A DNA stretch of 64,000 nucleotides from Lacibacter sp. H375 (GCF_037892425.1 NZ_JBBKTT010000002.1:1-64000), one strand, 5' to 3'. Positions 27,401 to 37,095 are shown, numbered from the stretch's first letter. A program made the numbers and translations. Notes: generated from the sequence alone by a model not told the origin.

Positions 27401-29314
27401 TCAGTGCAACGGCATTTCCAGCTTTACAGTTGTTCCATTATGATTTAGAATTGTAAAACTTCCACCAATACCTTCCATACGTCGCTGCATATTTTTTAAG
27501 CCATTTCCAAATTGGTTTAGTTTTTCAGAATCAATTCCTTTGCCGTTATCTGCAATTTCAATGAGCATGGTATTGCCGGCAAAACGAATATTGATCTCTA
27601 CTTCCGTTGCCTTTGCATGTTTCATTACATTGTTGATCGATTCTTTTAACACCAGGAATATATTACGGCGCTTGACACCCGAAACGTCTGTATCAGGGAT
27701 ATCTGTTGCCACATTGATGGTGTAATCCATATCAAAATTATCTAGGTATTCCGATGCATAAGAACGTATATAAGCAACAAGGCTATTGACGGTATCGTTG
27801 CCGGGGTTCATACTCCAGATGATCGCATTCATCTTGGTCATGAGTTCATTTGCATTGTAGGAAATGCGTGAAATTTCTTCAACAGGTTGTTGTTTTGTTT
27901 TCTGTCGTGCAATTTCACTCAACAAACGAATGGCCGTAACACCACTTCCTAATTCATCATGCATATCGGCCGAAATTCGGCTTCGTTCATCCTGCTGCGC
28001 ACTTAATATAGCGATTTGTTTTTCGTACTCTTGACGATCAGCTTCCTGTTTAATGGCTTCATCCATTTTTACTTTTTCGATCAGCTCAATTTTGTTTTTG
28101 TAAACAAGGCCAAGAAGGAAGAAAACCAATTCAAACAAAATACCTACTTCGAAATAAAACAGTGATTGACGGAATAAGCCTGTTGAAGGAAAAATACTTG
28201 TTGATGGAAATGAAATAAGAAACATGGAGATACCACCGCCGATCAAATTTGCAATATTGCCTGCCAGCAAATAGTTCATCAGTTTGTTACGTTTCACAAT
28301 ACCCAATACCAGATACATTATTCCAAGAAAGATCAGGAAGAACTTGCTGGCATTTTCAGTTGATTCAAGTTTGCTGTAAGATGCGCCGGTAAAATATAAT
28401 ATTGTAAAAGCAATAAGGAATATGGCCAGTATTATTTCTGCAAGAATGAACATCTTGTTCAGCAGAGGATAATTCTTTGGCGTATCAAGGAACATTCTCG
28501 TAAAGCCGATGTAGAAAATGTAACCTATGATCTGCAGGAAGTAATCGAAATACTCTTCATAAAAGAAGTTAAAAGGTATTGATCGTTGGTATAAAATTGC
28601 TTTTAAAAACAGAAGTGCTCCTATGGAAAGTGCATAAATTGAATAATACAGGAAAGATCTTTTATAATTCTGCACAAAGTTTGCAAATGAATAGAGCAGC
28701 ATCATTAATAACAATCCACATAGCAGATAGGTAAACGTATTTAAACCATACCAGTTGTTGTGAATCTTATTAATGTGATCATCGAAATAGATAGGATTAA
28801 TAAGGAACGGTTTTAGCGATACAACAGCGGCCCTTGCGTAACGGCAACGGACAAGTATTTGCATCTCAACACCAGGAGGAACAGTAAAGAAGCGATAAGC
28901 ATTTTCGTTTTTGGAAGGGTCGATCTGACCGGGAATCTCTACCCACGGATAATCGTTGTTGATCCTTGAAAACACCACGCATTCCCTTGCATAAATGCCT
29001 GGAGAAATATAAAAGTTGCGTGGTTTATCTTCATCGTTATTGATCCAGAAGAGGAGATAGATATTTGAGCCGCTGAGAGAGTTTTTCGAAATACTCCGCC
29101 TAGGTTTTTCATTAAGGTGCAGAAACATCGAGCCCCGAAGAGTCTGTATATCGGTGTTGTTTTGTTTATCAACAAACACGTGCATGTTCGGTTGAAGAAA
29201 ATGCAGGTTAATGACTTTGGAAGTATAGATCACCGACAAACTTGTGTCCTGGTGGGCACTGGCCACAGAAAGATTCAGGAAGAACAGAATAATGGGTAGA
29301 AAGTATTTTTTCAT
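27401..29314 (-). CDS. Sensor histidine kinase with 7TMR-DISM-like sensor region
   Basis: 637 residues. Signal peptide, a periplasmic beta-rich domain (about 25-185), seven membrane helices (about 190-420) in the 7TMR-DISM arrangement, a short coiled coil, then a HisKA_3 domain with the phospho-acceptor His452 (SADMHDELGSG) and a HATPase domain with N-box Asn561-Asn562 (KESINNVMKHA) and G-box DNGKGID at 589. HisKA_3 kinases usually drive LuxR/NarL-type regulators, but no response regulator is encoded nearby, so it is an orphan here. Divergent from ftsK; a TATCTTTC box (29340-29333, minus) may be its -7 element. Confidence 0.9.
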   Translation of the reverse strand: MKKYFLPIILFFLNLSVASAHQDTSLSVIYTSKVINLHFLQPNMHVFVDKQNNTDIQTLRGSMFLHLNEKPRRSISKNSLSGSNIYLLFWINNDEDKPRNFYISPGIYARECVVFSRINNDYPWVEIPGQIDPSKNENAYRFFTVPPGVEMQILVRCRYARAAVVSLKPFLINPIYFDDHINKIHNNWYGLNTFTYLLCGLLLMMLLYSFANFVQNYKRSFLYYSIYALSIGALLFLKAILYQRSIPFNFFYEEYFDYFLQIIGYIFYIGFTRMFLDTPKNYPLLNKMFILAEIILAIFLIAFTILYFTGASYSKLESTENASKFFLIFLGIMYLVLGIVKRNKLMNYLLAGNIANLIGGGISMFLISFPSTSIFPSTGLFRQSLFYFEVGILFELVFFLLGLVYKNKIELIEKVKMDEAIKQEADRQEYEKQIAILSAQQDERSRISADMHDELGSGVTAIRLLSEIARQKTKQQPVEEISRISYNANELMTKMNAIIWSMNPGNDTVNSLVAYIRSYASEYLDNFDMDYTINVATDIPDTDVSGVKRRNIFLVLKESINNVMKHAKATEVEINIRFAGNTMLIEIADNGKGIDSEKLNQFGNGLKNMQRRMEGIGGSFTILNHNGTTVKLEMPLH

Positions 29315-29374
29315 GTAGCAGAAAGTTCAGCAGAAAGATAGAAATTTTTGCGGAAAGCAGGTTCCTTTTGACCG

Positions 29375-29404
29375 TTGTCAGGAAGTTTCCATTCTTTATC
29401 TTTG
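29375..29404 (+). promoter_or_regulatory. Promoter of ftsK, placed almost at the start codon
   Basis: TTG at 29375-29377, 19-base spacer, and a perfect TATCTTTG at 29397-29404. The ATG of ftsK is at 29410, so the expected transcription start falls on or next to the start codon. Confidence 0.75.
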
Positions 29405-29409
29405 TTTTT

Positions 29410-31944
29410 ATGGCCTCAAACCGCACGAAAGACAAGAAGAAAAAGGAAAGCCCTGAACAGCTGAAGCAGGAAAAAGAGGAGCAGATAAACGTAAAGGAAC
29501 TGGTGAAGGACGAGCGAACACATAAGATCGCCGGCATTGCTTTATTTATTGTTTCGCTTGTTTTGTTTATTGCATTTACATCTTATCTGTTTACCTGGAA
29601 AGAAGACCAGGACAAAGTGCTGCGTCATGGAGCGGGAGTTTTATTCGACGAAGAAATAGCTGTCTCTAACCTGTTGGGTCGTTTTGGTGCCTGGGTATCG
29701 CATTTGTTTTTTTACAAAGGATTTGGTGTTTCGTCTTACCTCATTTGTAGTTTCTTTTTTATAATCGGCACTAATTTTTTATTCGGGAAGAAAGTTTTTT
29801 CAATGGCCCGCAATCTCAAGTATGTGTTGGTTGGTTTGTTGGTGCTGCCTGTGTTCTTTTCATTTTTTATGAAAGGATTTGGTTTTCCATGGGGTGGGGC
29901 TTTTGGTAATTATTCAGCCAGCTGGTTAAATGGTTTTGTTGGTACTGCCGGTACGGGGTTGATCTTGTCACTGGCAGCAGTTTCTTACCTTATCTGGCGT
30001 TTTAACCCGGTGTTTAAATTACCTGCAAAAAAACCTAAAGAAATTATTGTTGATCCAATACCGGAAGAAATTGCTGAACGTGTAGCCATTGACGTTAATG
30101 AAAAATTTGCAATTGAAGAGCAGGCAAAAAATCAACTCAAAAAGGAATCTTCTTTTACGCCATTGCCATTAGCAGAAGAAAAAGAAAATCCGCTCCATAG
30201 CTTTGTCATTAATGAAAAGGAAGAAGATGTTATTGCTGTAACTCCGCTTCCTGTCAAAGAACAAACGCATACAGAACCATCGGTTGAAATGACCATTCCA
30301 TATGCAGATAAACCAAAGAAGCCTGCGAAGATGGATGAAGAGGAGGTTGGGCCTCCATTAGAAATAAAAAACTTAACTGATGAGGAAGAAGACGATGATG
30401 AGGACGAATCTCCCGTTAAAAAAATAGTAGAAAATTTACCTCCGTACGATCCATTCCTTGATCTGAAAGATTATAAATTCCCATCATTGAATTTGCTGGA
30501 GAATCACGGCAGCGAAAAAATTGTACAGGATCCGCATGAACTGGAGAGTTACAAAAACCAGATCATCAGTACACTCCGCAACTACGATATTGAGATACAG
30601 AAAATATTTGCAACAGTTGGTCCAACAGTAACGCTGTATGAAATTGTTCCTGCTGCTGGTGTGCGTATCTCCCGTATCAAAAACCTGGAAGATGATATTG
30701 CGTTAAGTCTTGCAGCATTAGGTATTCGTATCATTGCGCCAATTCCCGGTAAAGGCACCATTGGTATTGAAGTGCCGAATGTGAAGAAGACGGTGGTGAG
30801 TATGAAAACATTATTGTCTTCAGAAAAATTTCAGCATAACAATTTTGGTTTGCCGATCGCCATCGGTAAAAAGATCGATAACGAAAACTTCATTGTTGAT
30901 CTTACAACAATGCCTCACTTGCTTATGGCTGGTGCAACGGGGCAGGGTAAATCAGTTGGATTGAATGCGATACTTGTTTCACTCTTGTATAAAAAGCATC
31001 CATCGCAATTGAAGTTTGTGTTGATCGATCCCAAGAAAGTAGAGTTGAGTTTATATCGACATATCGAAAATCATTTCTTGGCGAAACTTCCAGGCGAAGA
31101 AGAATCGATTATTACTGATACCAAAAAAGTGATCAATACACTTAATGCTTTGTGTATTGAAATGGATAACCGTTATGATCTGTTGAAAGAAGCTGGTTGT
31201 CGTAACCTGCGTGAATACAATGAAAAATTTGTTGCACGTAAACTCAATCCACAAAAAGGTCATCAATATCTTCCATTCATTGTATTGGTTATTGATGAGT
31301 TTGCTGATCTGATCATGACAGCGGGTAAAGAAGTTGAAATGCCCATTGCACGTTTAGCACAGTTGGCTCGTGCAGTTGGCATTCATCTAATTATTGCAAC
31401 ACAACGTCCTTCCGTAAATATCATCACAGGTACTATTAAAGCCAATTTCCCTGCAAGGATTGCATTTAAAGTATCGTCCAAGGTCGACAGTCGTACTATC
31501 CTTGATACGGGAGGCGCTGAACAGTTGATCGGTAAAGGTGATATGCTTATCAGCTATAATGGTGAACTTACCCGCTTGCAGTGTGCTTTTGTTGATACAC
31601 CTGAAGTAGATGATATCGTTTCATTCATCAGTAAACAGCGTGGTTATCCGCAACCGTTTTTACTGCCTGAGTATGTTGATGAGAAAGAACTGGAGGGAAA
31701 GGATTTTGATTTATCAGACAGAGATGCTCTCTTTGAAGATGCCGCCCGTTTGATCGTACAGAACCAGGTTGGCTCTACTTCGCTGCTGCAACGCCGCATG
31801 AAGCTGGGTTATAACCGAGCCGGTCGCTTAATGGATCAGCTGGAAGCAGCTGGAATTGTAGGGCCGAGCCAAGGCAGTAAGGCAAGGGATGTACTCATCA
31901 AAACAGAATCGGAGCTGAATCAGCATCTTGAAATGATGGGATAG
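29410..31944 (+). CDS. ftsK: DNA translocase FtsK
   Basis: 844 residues from MASNRTK at 29410; an in-frame ATG at 29368 would overlap the promoter. Four to five membrane segments lie within residues 40-200, then an acidic linker (about 205-350), the alpha-beta motor with Walker A GATGQGKS (508-515) and Walker B VIDEFADL (627-634), and a winged-helix gamma domain at the end (LLQRRMKLGYNRAGRLMDQLE) that reads polar KOPS-like DNA sites. FtsK pumps chromosome ends across the closing septum and activates XerCD recombination at dif. lolA follows on the same strand with its own -7 box. Confidence 0.95.
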   Translation: MASNRTKDKKKKESPEQLKQEKEEQINVKELVKDERTHKIAGIALFIVSLVLFIAFTSYLFTWKEDQDKVLRHGAGVLFDEEIAVSNLLGRFGAWVSHLFFYKGFGVSSYLICSFFFIIGTNFLFGKKVFSMARNLKYVLVGLLVLPVFFSFFMKGFGFPWGGAFGNYSASWLNGFVGTAGTGLILSLAAVSYLIWRFNPVFKLPAKKPKEIIVDPIPEEIAERVAIDVNEKFAIEEQAKNQLKKESSFTPLPLAEEKENPLHSFVINEKEEDVIAVTPLPVKEQTHTEPSVEMTIPYADKPKKPAKMDEEEVGPPLEIKNLTDEEEDDDEDESPVKKIVENLPPYDPFLDLKDYKFPSLNLLENHGSEKIVQDPHELESYKNQIISTLRNYDIEIQKIFATVGPTVTLYEIVPAAGVRISRIKNLEDDIALSLAALGIRIIAPIPGKGTIGIEVPNVKKTVVSMKTLLSSEKFQHNNFGLPIAIGKKIDNENFIVDLTTMPHLLMAGATGQGKSVGLNAILVSLLYKKHPSQLKFVLIDPKKVELSLYRHIENHFLAKLPGEEESIITDTKKVINTLNALCIEMDNRYDLLKEAGCRNLREYNEKFVARKLNPQKGHQYLPFIVLVIDEFADLIMTAGKEVEMPIARLAQLARAVGIHLIIATQRPSVNIITGTIKANFPARIAFKVSSKVDSRTILDTGGAEQLIGKGDMLISYNGELTRLQCAFVDTPEVDDIVSFISKQRGYPQPFLLPEYVDEKELEGKDFDLSDRDALFEDAARLIVQNQVGSTSLLQRRMKLGYNRAGRLMDQLEAAGIVGPSQGSKARDVLIKTESELNQHLEMMG

Positions 31945-31995
31945 TTGTTAAAGTTTGCCTGACGGCACCCGCTCAACCATTTTCCGGCAGATACC

Positions 31996-32003
31996 TATCT
32001 TTG
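31996..32003 (+). promoter_or_regulatory. -7 box upstream of lolA
   Basis: Perfect TATCTTTG, but no TTG at the expected upstream distance. It implies a leader of about 130 bases before lolA. Confidence 0.45.
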
Positions 32004-32136
32004 CGGCCTTAGATTTGTTAAACAGCCTTTACAAATTCTTAAGTTTTTCAGTTGCAACCAATCATGTAGGATAGCACTCTGAATACTAAACAACCGGATT
32101 GTGCAAGCGATCCATATATAAAAACCAGAGAACAGA

Positions 32137-32817
32137 ATGAAAACCGTTGGAATGAAATCAATCCTCTTAACAGCAATAGCTGCGATTTTTAGTTTATCGA
32201 TCATGGCCCAGAACCAGAGTTTGGGTAAAAGTGATCCGGCAGCTAAAAAAATTCTTGATGCAGTAAGTGCAAAGTTCAAGACGTTTAAAGCAGTGCAGGC
32301 AAGTTTTTCTTTTAAGAATGAAGATGCAAAAGGAAAGGTGCTTGGCATCAAGAAAGGCTCTTTATTTACAAAGGGCACAAAGTATCGTGTAAACATCACA
32401 GGTGGTCAGGATATTTATTGTGATGGGACTAATATCTGGAACTACGATAAATCGGTGAATGAAGTAACTATTTCGAAATACGATGCTTCACAAAATTCTA
32501 TTACACCCCAAAAGTTGTTTACCAATTTCTACGACAAAGATTTTCTTTACAAGCTGAATGGCGAAAAGAAAGAAGCTGGTAAAACACTTCAGGAAATTGA
32601 ATTAACACCAGTTGATAAAACAAAGTCTTTTTTCAAAGTAATTGTGTGGGTAGATAAAGCTGCTCAAACGATCTACAGTACCAAAGTATTAGAGAAGAGT
32701 GGTAACAAATATACTTATACTGTTGCAACACTTAATGGAAAAGCCGCTGTAGCAGATGCACAGTTTGTGTTTGATAAAGCAAAATACCCCGGTGTAGAAG
32801 TAGTTGATCTTCGCTAA
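32137..32817 (+). CDS. lolA: Outer membrane lipoprotein carrier protein LolA
   Basis: 226 residues. A signal peptide (about 1-26, ending IMAQ) is followed by the LolA fold: KILDAVSAKFKTFKAVQASF, a KGSLFTKGTKYRVN strand, and YCDGTNIWNYDKSVNEV. LolA carries lipoproteins from the inner to the outer membrane through the periplasm; clients in this window could include the cysteine protease and FKBP lipoproteins. An ATG five codons later (32152) is also a possible start. LolA next to ftsK is a common order in Bacteroidota. Confidence 0.9.
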   Translation: MKTVGMKSILLTAIAAIFSLSIMAQNQSLGKSDPAAKKILDAVSAKFKTFKAVQASFSFKNEDAKGKVLGIKKGSLFTKGTKYRVNITGGQDIYCDGTNIWNYDKSVNEVTISKYDASQNSITPQKLFTNFYDKDFLYKLNGEKKEAGKTLQEIELTPVDKTKSFFKVIVWVDKAAQTIYSTKVLEKSGNKYTYTVATLNGKAAVADAQFVFDKAKYPGVEVVDLR

Positions 32818-32838
32818 AAGAAATCAGAGCATAAGAAT

Positions 32839-32880
32839 AATAAAGAAAGCCACAATCATATGATTGTGGCTTTCTTTATT
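32839..32880. terminator. 42-base perfect palindrome, bidirectional terminator
   Basis: Bases 32839-32859 are the exact reverse complement of 32860-32880, with A runs on the left and T runs on the right, so it can stop transcription from lolA and from the convergent T9SS cargo gene. Confidence 0.9.
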
Positions 32881-32898
32881 ATTAATCTTATTTTCAAT

Positions 32899-35370
32899 TT
32901 ATCTGATCAAGATAAAAGTGCCTTTTGTTGTAACTGGGATGTTGTCCTTTTTATAACTTGAATAGTAAACAAACATACCCGGATCTTGAGGCAAGCCTTT
33001 CAATTGTCCATCCCAACCTTGTCTAAAATCGCTAGTTGAATAGACAAGCTGTCCCCACCTGTTATAAATGGTTAACTTATAATCTGTGAGATTAAATGCG
33101 TTAAGAATTTTAAAGTAATCATTTCTTCCATCTCCGTTTGGTGTAAAAGCATTGGGGAAGAGAATTACACAATCCACACTGTTTATTGCAACGTTATCCG
33201 ATGCCGAACCGCATGCGTTCGTTACAGTTACAGAATAGTTTCCTGTTTGATTAACAACAAACCGATCGTTGGTTGAATTATCCTGCCAAAGATACGTAGC
33301 ATATAATCCCGGATAAAGTTGTATAGTATCTCCTACACACAATTCTCTGTTAGGGCCCAAGTTGGGTTGAGGTTGTGTATCAACATTTAAGATCAATGTC
33401 CTGATACTGTCGCAACCATTTGCTGCTACTAAAGTATCTACATGTATTCCTGCAGTTGAATATCCGAGATAAGATTGTCCCTGGCATATGGTTTCAGTAA
33501 GTGTTGATCTTGATTTTGGTAATACCGTTAGATTAATTGTTCTGATACTGTCACAACCGTTTGCTGCTGTTAAAGTATCAATATATATACCGGTTTGAGT
33601 ATAACCGAAAACTGAATCACCCTCACAAATAGTTTGCGTGAGTGTAAGAACAGACTTGGGCAACACAATAAGATTTAATGTGCGGATACTATCACAACCG
33701 AGAGCAGTATTTAAAGTATCAATATATGTTCCGCTGGTTGTATAACCCTCAACTGTATCACCTTCACATATTGTTCGATTAACGTTTGATGTTTTGCTTC
33801 CGCCAATGCCAATTGTTACAGAATCGAGCTGATTGCCGCAGCCAGGTAGTGTAACCGTCAGATAATATTTTCCTGCACTTGCCACAGAGGCATTATTGAT
33901 GGTAGGGTTTTGTAGATTGCTTGTAAAACCATTCGGCCCCGTCCATTGATAAGTTGCAGTCAGCAATGTGTCTGCAAATAGCGAAACCTTACCTCCGTCA
34001 CAAATAAACGGAGTAGTTGTACTTGCATTCGCATAATTATTATTGAAGCTGCTAAAGAAGCCGTAGCCGGTTCCCTCTCTGTCGTTACCCATTAAAACTC
34101 CCAAATGGAAAAATGTGCGGGAATTTGTTATGGTCACAGGAGAATCAAGCGGTGAAAATGAATTAGATAATAGAACACTTGCGGATAACCATTGGTTGCC
34201 GGTCCCTGGTACAGGCGTAAACTTATTTGCGGTAATGATATTACTGTTATTGTTAACCCTGAAAAATGTCTCACCTCCACTACGTACGATGACATTCATA
34301 TATATCTCACGGTTGGTACTTTTAGCAAATGTTGCCGAAAGACTACCTGTGCATTTGATGGGTGGCAGTATTGCAGCGCCTAGTTCGCAGCCAATACCCG
34401 AAACTTGGTAGGCATAAACGGGATTTGACGCCTGAATATAGGTTGATGTATTCGCAAGACTTATTTGAAATGATTGTCCTGCATTCAGAGTGGTTACTAA
34501 CATTCCATCTTGAGATACTGTTGTGCCATTTGCAGTTGCAGTTACATAAATTTTCTCGAGAGATCCTAAAAGGTATCCTTTCGTTGCAATATATTCAGTA
34601 CCTGTTACTGTTACCGGAATTGTTTGATCGCCGATTAAATCGGAACATCCAAATCCAGGAGAGCTTATAAAATCATCTGCCAGAGTAATGGCAATTGGTT
34701 TGTTTGCTGTAACCCTAGACCCTTCGAGATGTTGAGCGGCAGCCTGTGATGTTGCTACGGCTGCATAAGTCTGCCCACGATTAAGTGTAATTGTAAACGG
34801 CACACCTGCTGCATGCCCCACGATGTTCTTAGATGGTGTTATTGTAACGCTGGTATTATCTTCAGTAGCAACAATATTAAACGAGGAATAAGGCGTTGGA
34901 GTTCCAGCTCCATTATTACCAAAATTCTGAGATGATATGAAAAAATTATTGCCAACGGCATTTTTACCTTTTAAAACAAACATCTCAGGGTTTAAGCCAT
35001 TGTTGATGTTATTAACTTCATAATACACCGAAATTTGAGCTGTAGAACTTACTCGAATGCCTTTGTTTTGTATCACATTTCCCGGACTACATTCAACCAA
35101 TGCAATAAGATTAGTCAAATCAACTTTTGCACTGGAGTTAGCGGCCAGATTAATAATTTGAGTGGCAAATCCGCCACCCGCCGGTTGTGAAATTGTTACC
35201 GTTGCAGCTTCTTTGAACGAAGTAATGCGGAATACAATCGGTCGATCTTTGTTCCCTGACGAGGTTATATCCGGGGCTGCAAACCAAAACTCAGTATCAA
35301 TTTGTGCAAAAGATGTAAATGTTGCAATAAAAAAGCAGGTTAGTAGTATGGTTTTTCTAAGCCAAGTCAT
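32899..35370 (-). CDS. T9SS type B cargo protein with IgGFc-binding-like N-terminal region and 47-residue repeats
   Basis: 823 residues. Signal peptide (1-22, ending SFAQ), then a region (about 25-440) resembling the IgGFc-binding N-terminal family (FWFAAPDITSSGNKDRP, TVTISQPA), an Ig-like domain (about 450-522), three tandem repeats of exactly 47 residues starting at 533, 580 and 627 (each with TICxG, GY, DTL and GCDSIRT), a further beta domain (about 665-732), and the gliding-motility-type C-terminal domain at 735-823 (FPNAFTPNGDGRNDYF, YNRWGQLVY, GWDG). The last is a type B T9SS sorting signal. It is a secreted or surface adhesin-like protein. Single gene between two terminators. Confidence 0.9.
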   Translation of the reverse strand: MTWLRKTILLTCFFIATFTSFAQIDTEFWFAAPDITSSGNKDRPIVFRITSFKEAATVTISQPAGGGFATQIINLAANSSAKVDLTNLIALVECSPGNVIQNKGIRVSSTAQISVYYEVNNINNGLNPEMFVLKGKNAVGNNFFISSQNFGNNGAGTPTPYSSFNIVATEDNTSVTITPSKNIVGHAAGVPFTITLNRGQTYAAVATSQAAAQHLEGSRVTANKPIAITLADDFISSPGFGCSDLIGDQTIPVTVTGTEYIATKGYLLGSLEKIYVTATANGTTVSQDGMLVTTLNAGQSFQISLANTSTYIQASNPVYAYQVSGIGCELGAAILPPIKCTGSLSATFAKSTNREIYMNVIVRSGGETFFRVNNNSNIITANKFTPVPGTGNQWLSASVLLSNSFSPLDSPVTITNSRTFFHLGVLMGNDREGTGYGFFSSFNNNYANASTTTPFICDGGKVSLFADTLLTATYQWTGPNGFTSNLQNPTINNASVASAGKYYLTVTLPGCGNQLDSVTIGIGGSKTSNVNRTICEGDTVEGYTTSGTYIDTLNTALGCDSIRTLNLIVLPKSVLTLTQTICEGDSVFGYTQTGIYIDTLTAANGCDSIRTINLTVLPKSRSTLTETICQGQSYLGYSTAGIHVDTLVAANGCDSIRTLILNVDTQPQPNLGPNRELCVGDTIQLYPGLYATYLWQDNSTNDRFVVNQTGNYSVTVTNACGSASDNVAINSVDCVILFPNAFTPNGDGRNDYFKILNAFNLTDYKLTIYNRWGQLVYSTSDFRQGWDGQLKGLPQDPGMFVYYSSYKKDNIPVTTKGTFILIR
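33352..33774 (-). repeat. Three tandem 141-bp coding repeats
   Basis: They encode three 47-residue units of the T9SS type B protein with the shared core DTL-x5/6-GCDSIRT. Copies differ at DNA level but keep exact length, pointing to old duplications under selection. Confidence 0.85.
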
Positions 35371-35630
35371 GCGGTATTTTTTTTGGGTCGAATAGAATAT
35401 TGGTTTTTTAGCGATATCAGCTTTTCTGATATGTACTCAATGGATTTTATGATTGAGTAATTATCCTGACACATAGCTATGTCATGATAATGCCCGAAAA
35501 TAAACAAGAGAAACGAAAAATACAACCCTATCGTATGTAGTAGTAGGGAACAATTAGCAGATATTAGGAAAACTCGTAACGTTTTACCGTAATTTCTACA
35601 TTCCTGTAAACGCTTTTGCTGTAGGAAATA
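35371..35630. other. AT-rich spacer upstream of the T9SS type B gene
   Basis: No coding frame. An inverted repeat TATCAGCTTTTCTGATA lies near 35414-35430 and a TGACA/ATGTCATGA pair near 35466-35487. No clear minus-strand TAnnTTTG was found for the 35370 gene. Confidence 0.4.
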
Positions 35631-35664
35631 AAAAGAGGCTGTATCATTTGATACAGCCTCTTTT
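35631..35664 (-). terminator. Terminator of the alpha-oxoamine synthase gene
   Basis: Perfect 15-bp stem (35631-35645 with 35650-35664) with an ATTT loop. On the minus strand it continues into a T run and lies 22 bases after the stop codon. Confidence 0.9.
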
Positions 35665-35685
35665 AGTTAATTGACCTTCTTGACC

Positions 35686-36993
35686 TTACTTATTTTTTGG
35701 TCTGTCAAGCATATAATCAAATCTTTTACCACTAACCGTGTCTTCAGCCATATCAGGAATAGCTTCAACTTTATAAGCACCAGCATCAAGCTTTGCTTTT
35801 GTTTCGGAGAAGGCAGTTAATGTTTGTTCGATATCCTCATCTGTATGAGCAGCAGAAGGAATCAAACGATAAATGATATGTCCTTTTGGAATAACAGGAT
35901 ACACAACAATCGACGCAAAAATGTGGTAGTTCTCACGCAGATCCATCACCATTGCAGTTGCTTCTTCAACGCCGCCACTCATGTACACTGGAGTCACCGG
36001 GCTATCTGTTTTACCTATATCAAACCCTCTTTCTTTTAAACCTGTTTGCAGTTTTTGAGCATTGCTCCATAGCTTTTCTTTCAACTCAGGCATTGTCTTC
36101 AACATTTCCAAACGTTTCAGATTACCAACAACAATCGGCATTGGTAAACTCTTGGCAAATATCTGTGAGCGGATATTGTAACGGATAAAATCAATAATTG
36201 CTTTTGGTCCGGCCAAAAATGCACCGATGGATGCCATTGATTTTGCAAATGTGCTAAAGTAAAGATCAATCTTTTCCTGGCAACCTTGTTCTTCACCTGC
36301 ACCTGCGCCTGTTTTGCCAAGCGTACCAAAACCATGTGCATCGTCTACCAATAAACGGAAATCGTATTGTTTCTTCAGGTCACAGATCTCTTTCAATTTA
36401 CCTTGATCACCAGCCATTCCAAACACACCTTCAGTAATCAATAGTATACCACCTGCACCTTGTTTTTCAATAAGTGCTGTCGCACGTTGTAATTGTTTTT
36501 CGCAATCTTCAACATCGTTGTGCTTAAATACATAACGATGGCCGGGATGCAAACGTAATCCATCAATAATACAAGCATGGCTTTCTGCATCATACACAAT
36601 AACATCATGACGTCCGCAAATCGCATCGATCGTACTCATTATACCTTGGTAACCGAAATTCAGAAGAATAGAATCTTCTTTCATTTCGAACGCTGCAAGT
36701 TCTCTTTCCAGTTGTTCGTGCAGCGTTGAGTTACCACTCATCATACGGGCACCCATTGGGTAAGCAAGTCCCCATTCTTTCGCCGCATCAGCATCTACTT
36801 TACGTATTTCAGGATGATTGGCTAAACCGAGATAGTTGTTAAGACTCCACACAATTTTCTCTTTGCCACGAAACATCATACGGCTGCTGATTGGGCCTTC
36901 CAGTTTTGGGAAAGCAAAGTAACCGTGTGCTCTTTCTCTGTGCTGACCAATAGGTCCGGAATTCTTAAGCATCTTCTCAAAAATGTCTGCCAT
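35686..36993 (-). CDS. Alpha-oxoamine synthase (serine palmitoyltransferase / KBL / BioF-like)
   Basis: 435 residues, PLP-dependent. The sequence has GSGN-type MMSGNSTLHEQLE, the substrate-loop DAESHACIIDGL, Asp and His of LLVDDAHGFGTLG (217-220), and the PLP Lys251 in FSTFAKSMASIG. These enzymes condense an amino acid with an acyl thioester. In Bacteroidota the family covers sphingolipid synthesis (serine palmitoyltransferase), sulfonolipid synthesis (cysteate as amino acid), glycine acetyltransferase and biotin synthesis. The absence of bio or kbl-tdh neighbours favours a lipid role, but the substrate cannot be read from sequence. A TACCTTTG box lies upstream on the minus strand. Confidence 0.85.
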   Translation of the reverse strand: MADIFEKMLKNSGPIGQHRERAHGYFAFPKLEGPISSRMMFRGKEKIVWSLNNYLGLANHPEIRKVDADAAKEWGLAYPMGARMMSGNSTLHEQLERELAAFEMKEDSILLNFGYQGIMSTIDAICGRHDVIVYDAESHACIIDGLRLHPGHRYVFKHNDVEDCEKQLQRATALIEKQGAGGILLITEGVFGMAGDQGKLKEICDLKKQYDFRLLVDDAHGFGTLGKTGAGAGEEQGCQEKIDLYFSTFAKSMASIGAFLAGPKAIIDFIRYNIRSQIFAKSLPMPIVVGNLKRLEMLKTMPELKEKLWSNAQKLQTGLKERGFDIGKTDSPVTPVYMSGGVEEATAMVMDLRENYHIFASIVVYPVIPKGHIIYRLIPSAAHTDEDIEQTLTAFSETKAKLDAGAYKVEAIPDMAEDTVSGKRFDYMLDRPKNK

Positions 36994-37026
36994 ATGATGA
37001 AATTGTTAAGGGTGAAAAATTTGCGG

Positions 37027-37034
37027 CAAAGGTA
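37027..37034 (-). promoter_or_regulatory. -7 box of the alpha-oxoamine synthase gene
   Basis: Minus-strand TACCTTTG, 33 bases before the ATG; the upstream TTG is not clear. Confidence 0.55.
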
Positions 37035-37095
37035 AGGTTTTGATGCTGATCTGAAAAGGATGAAAACGAAGAGATTCGTTTGCATAAAAATCACT

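Noticed and set aside
29368-29409. Upstream in-frame ATG for ftsK
   Set aside because: It lies inside the promoter, and the extra residues (MTVVRKFPFFIFVF) do not fit an FtsK N-terminus.
33352-33774. CRISPR-like array
   Set aside because: The repeats are coding, 141 bp long, and have no spacer structure.
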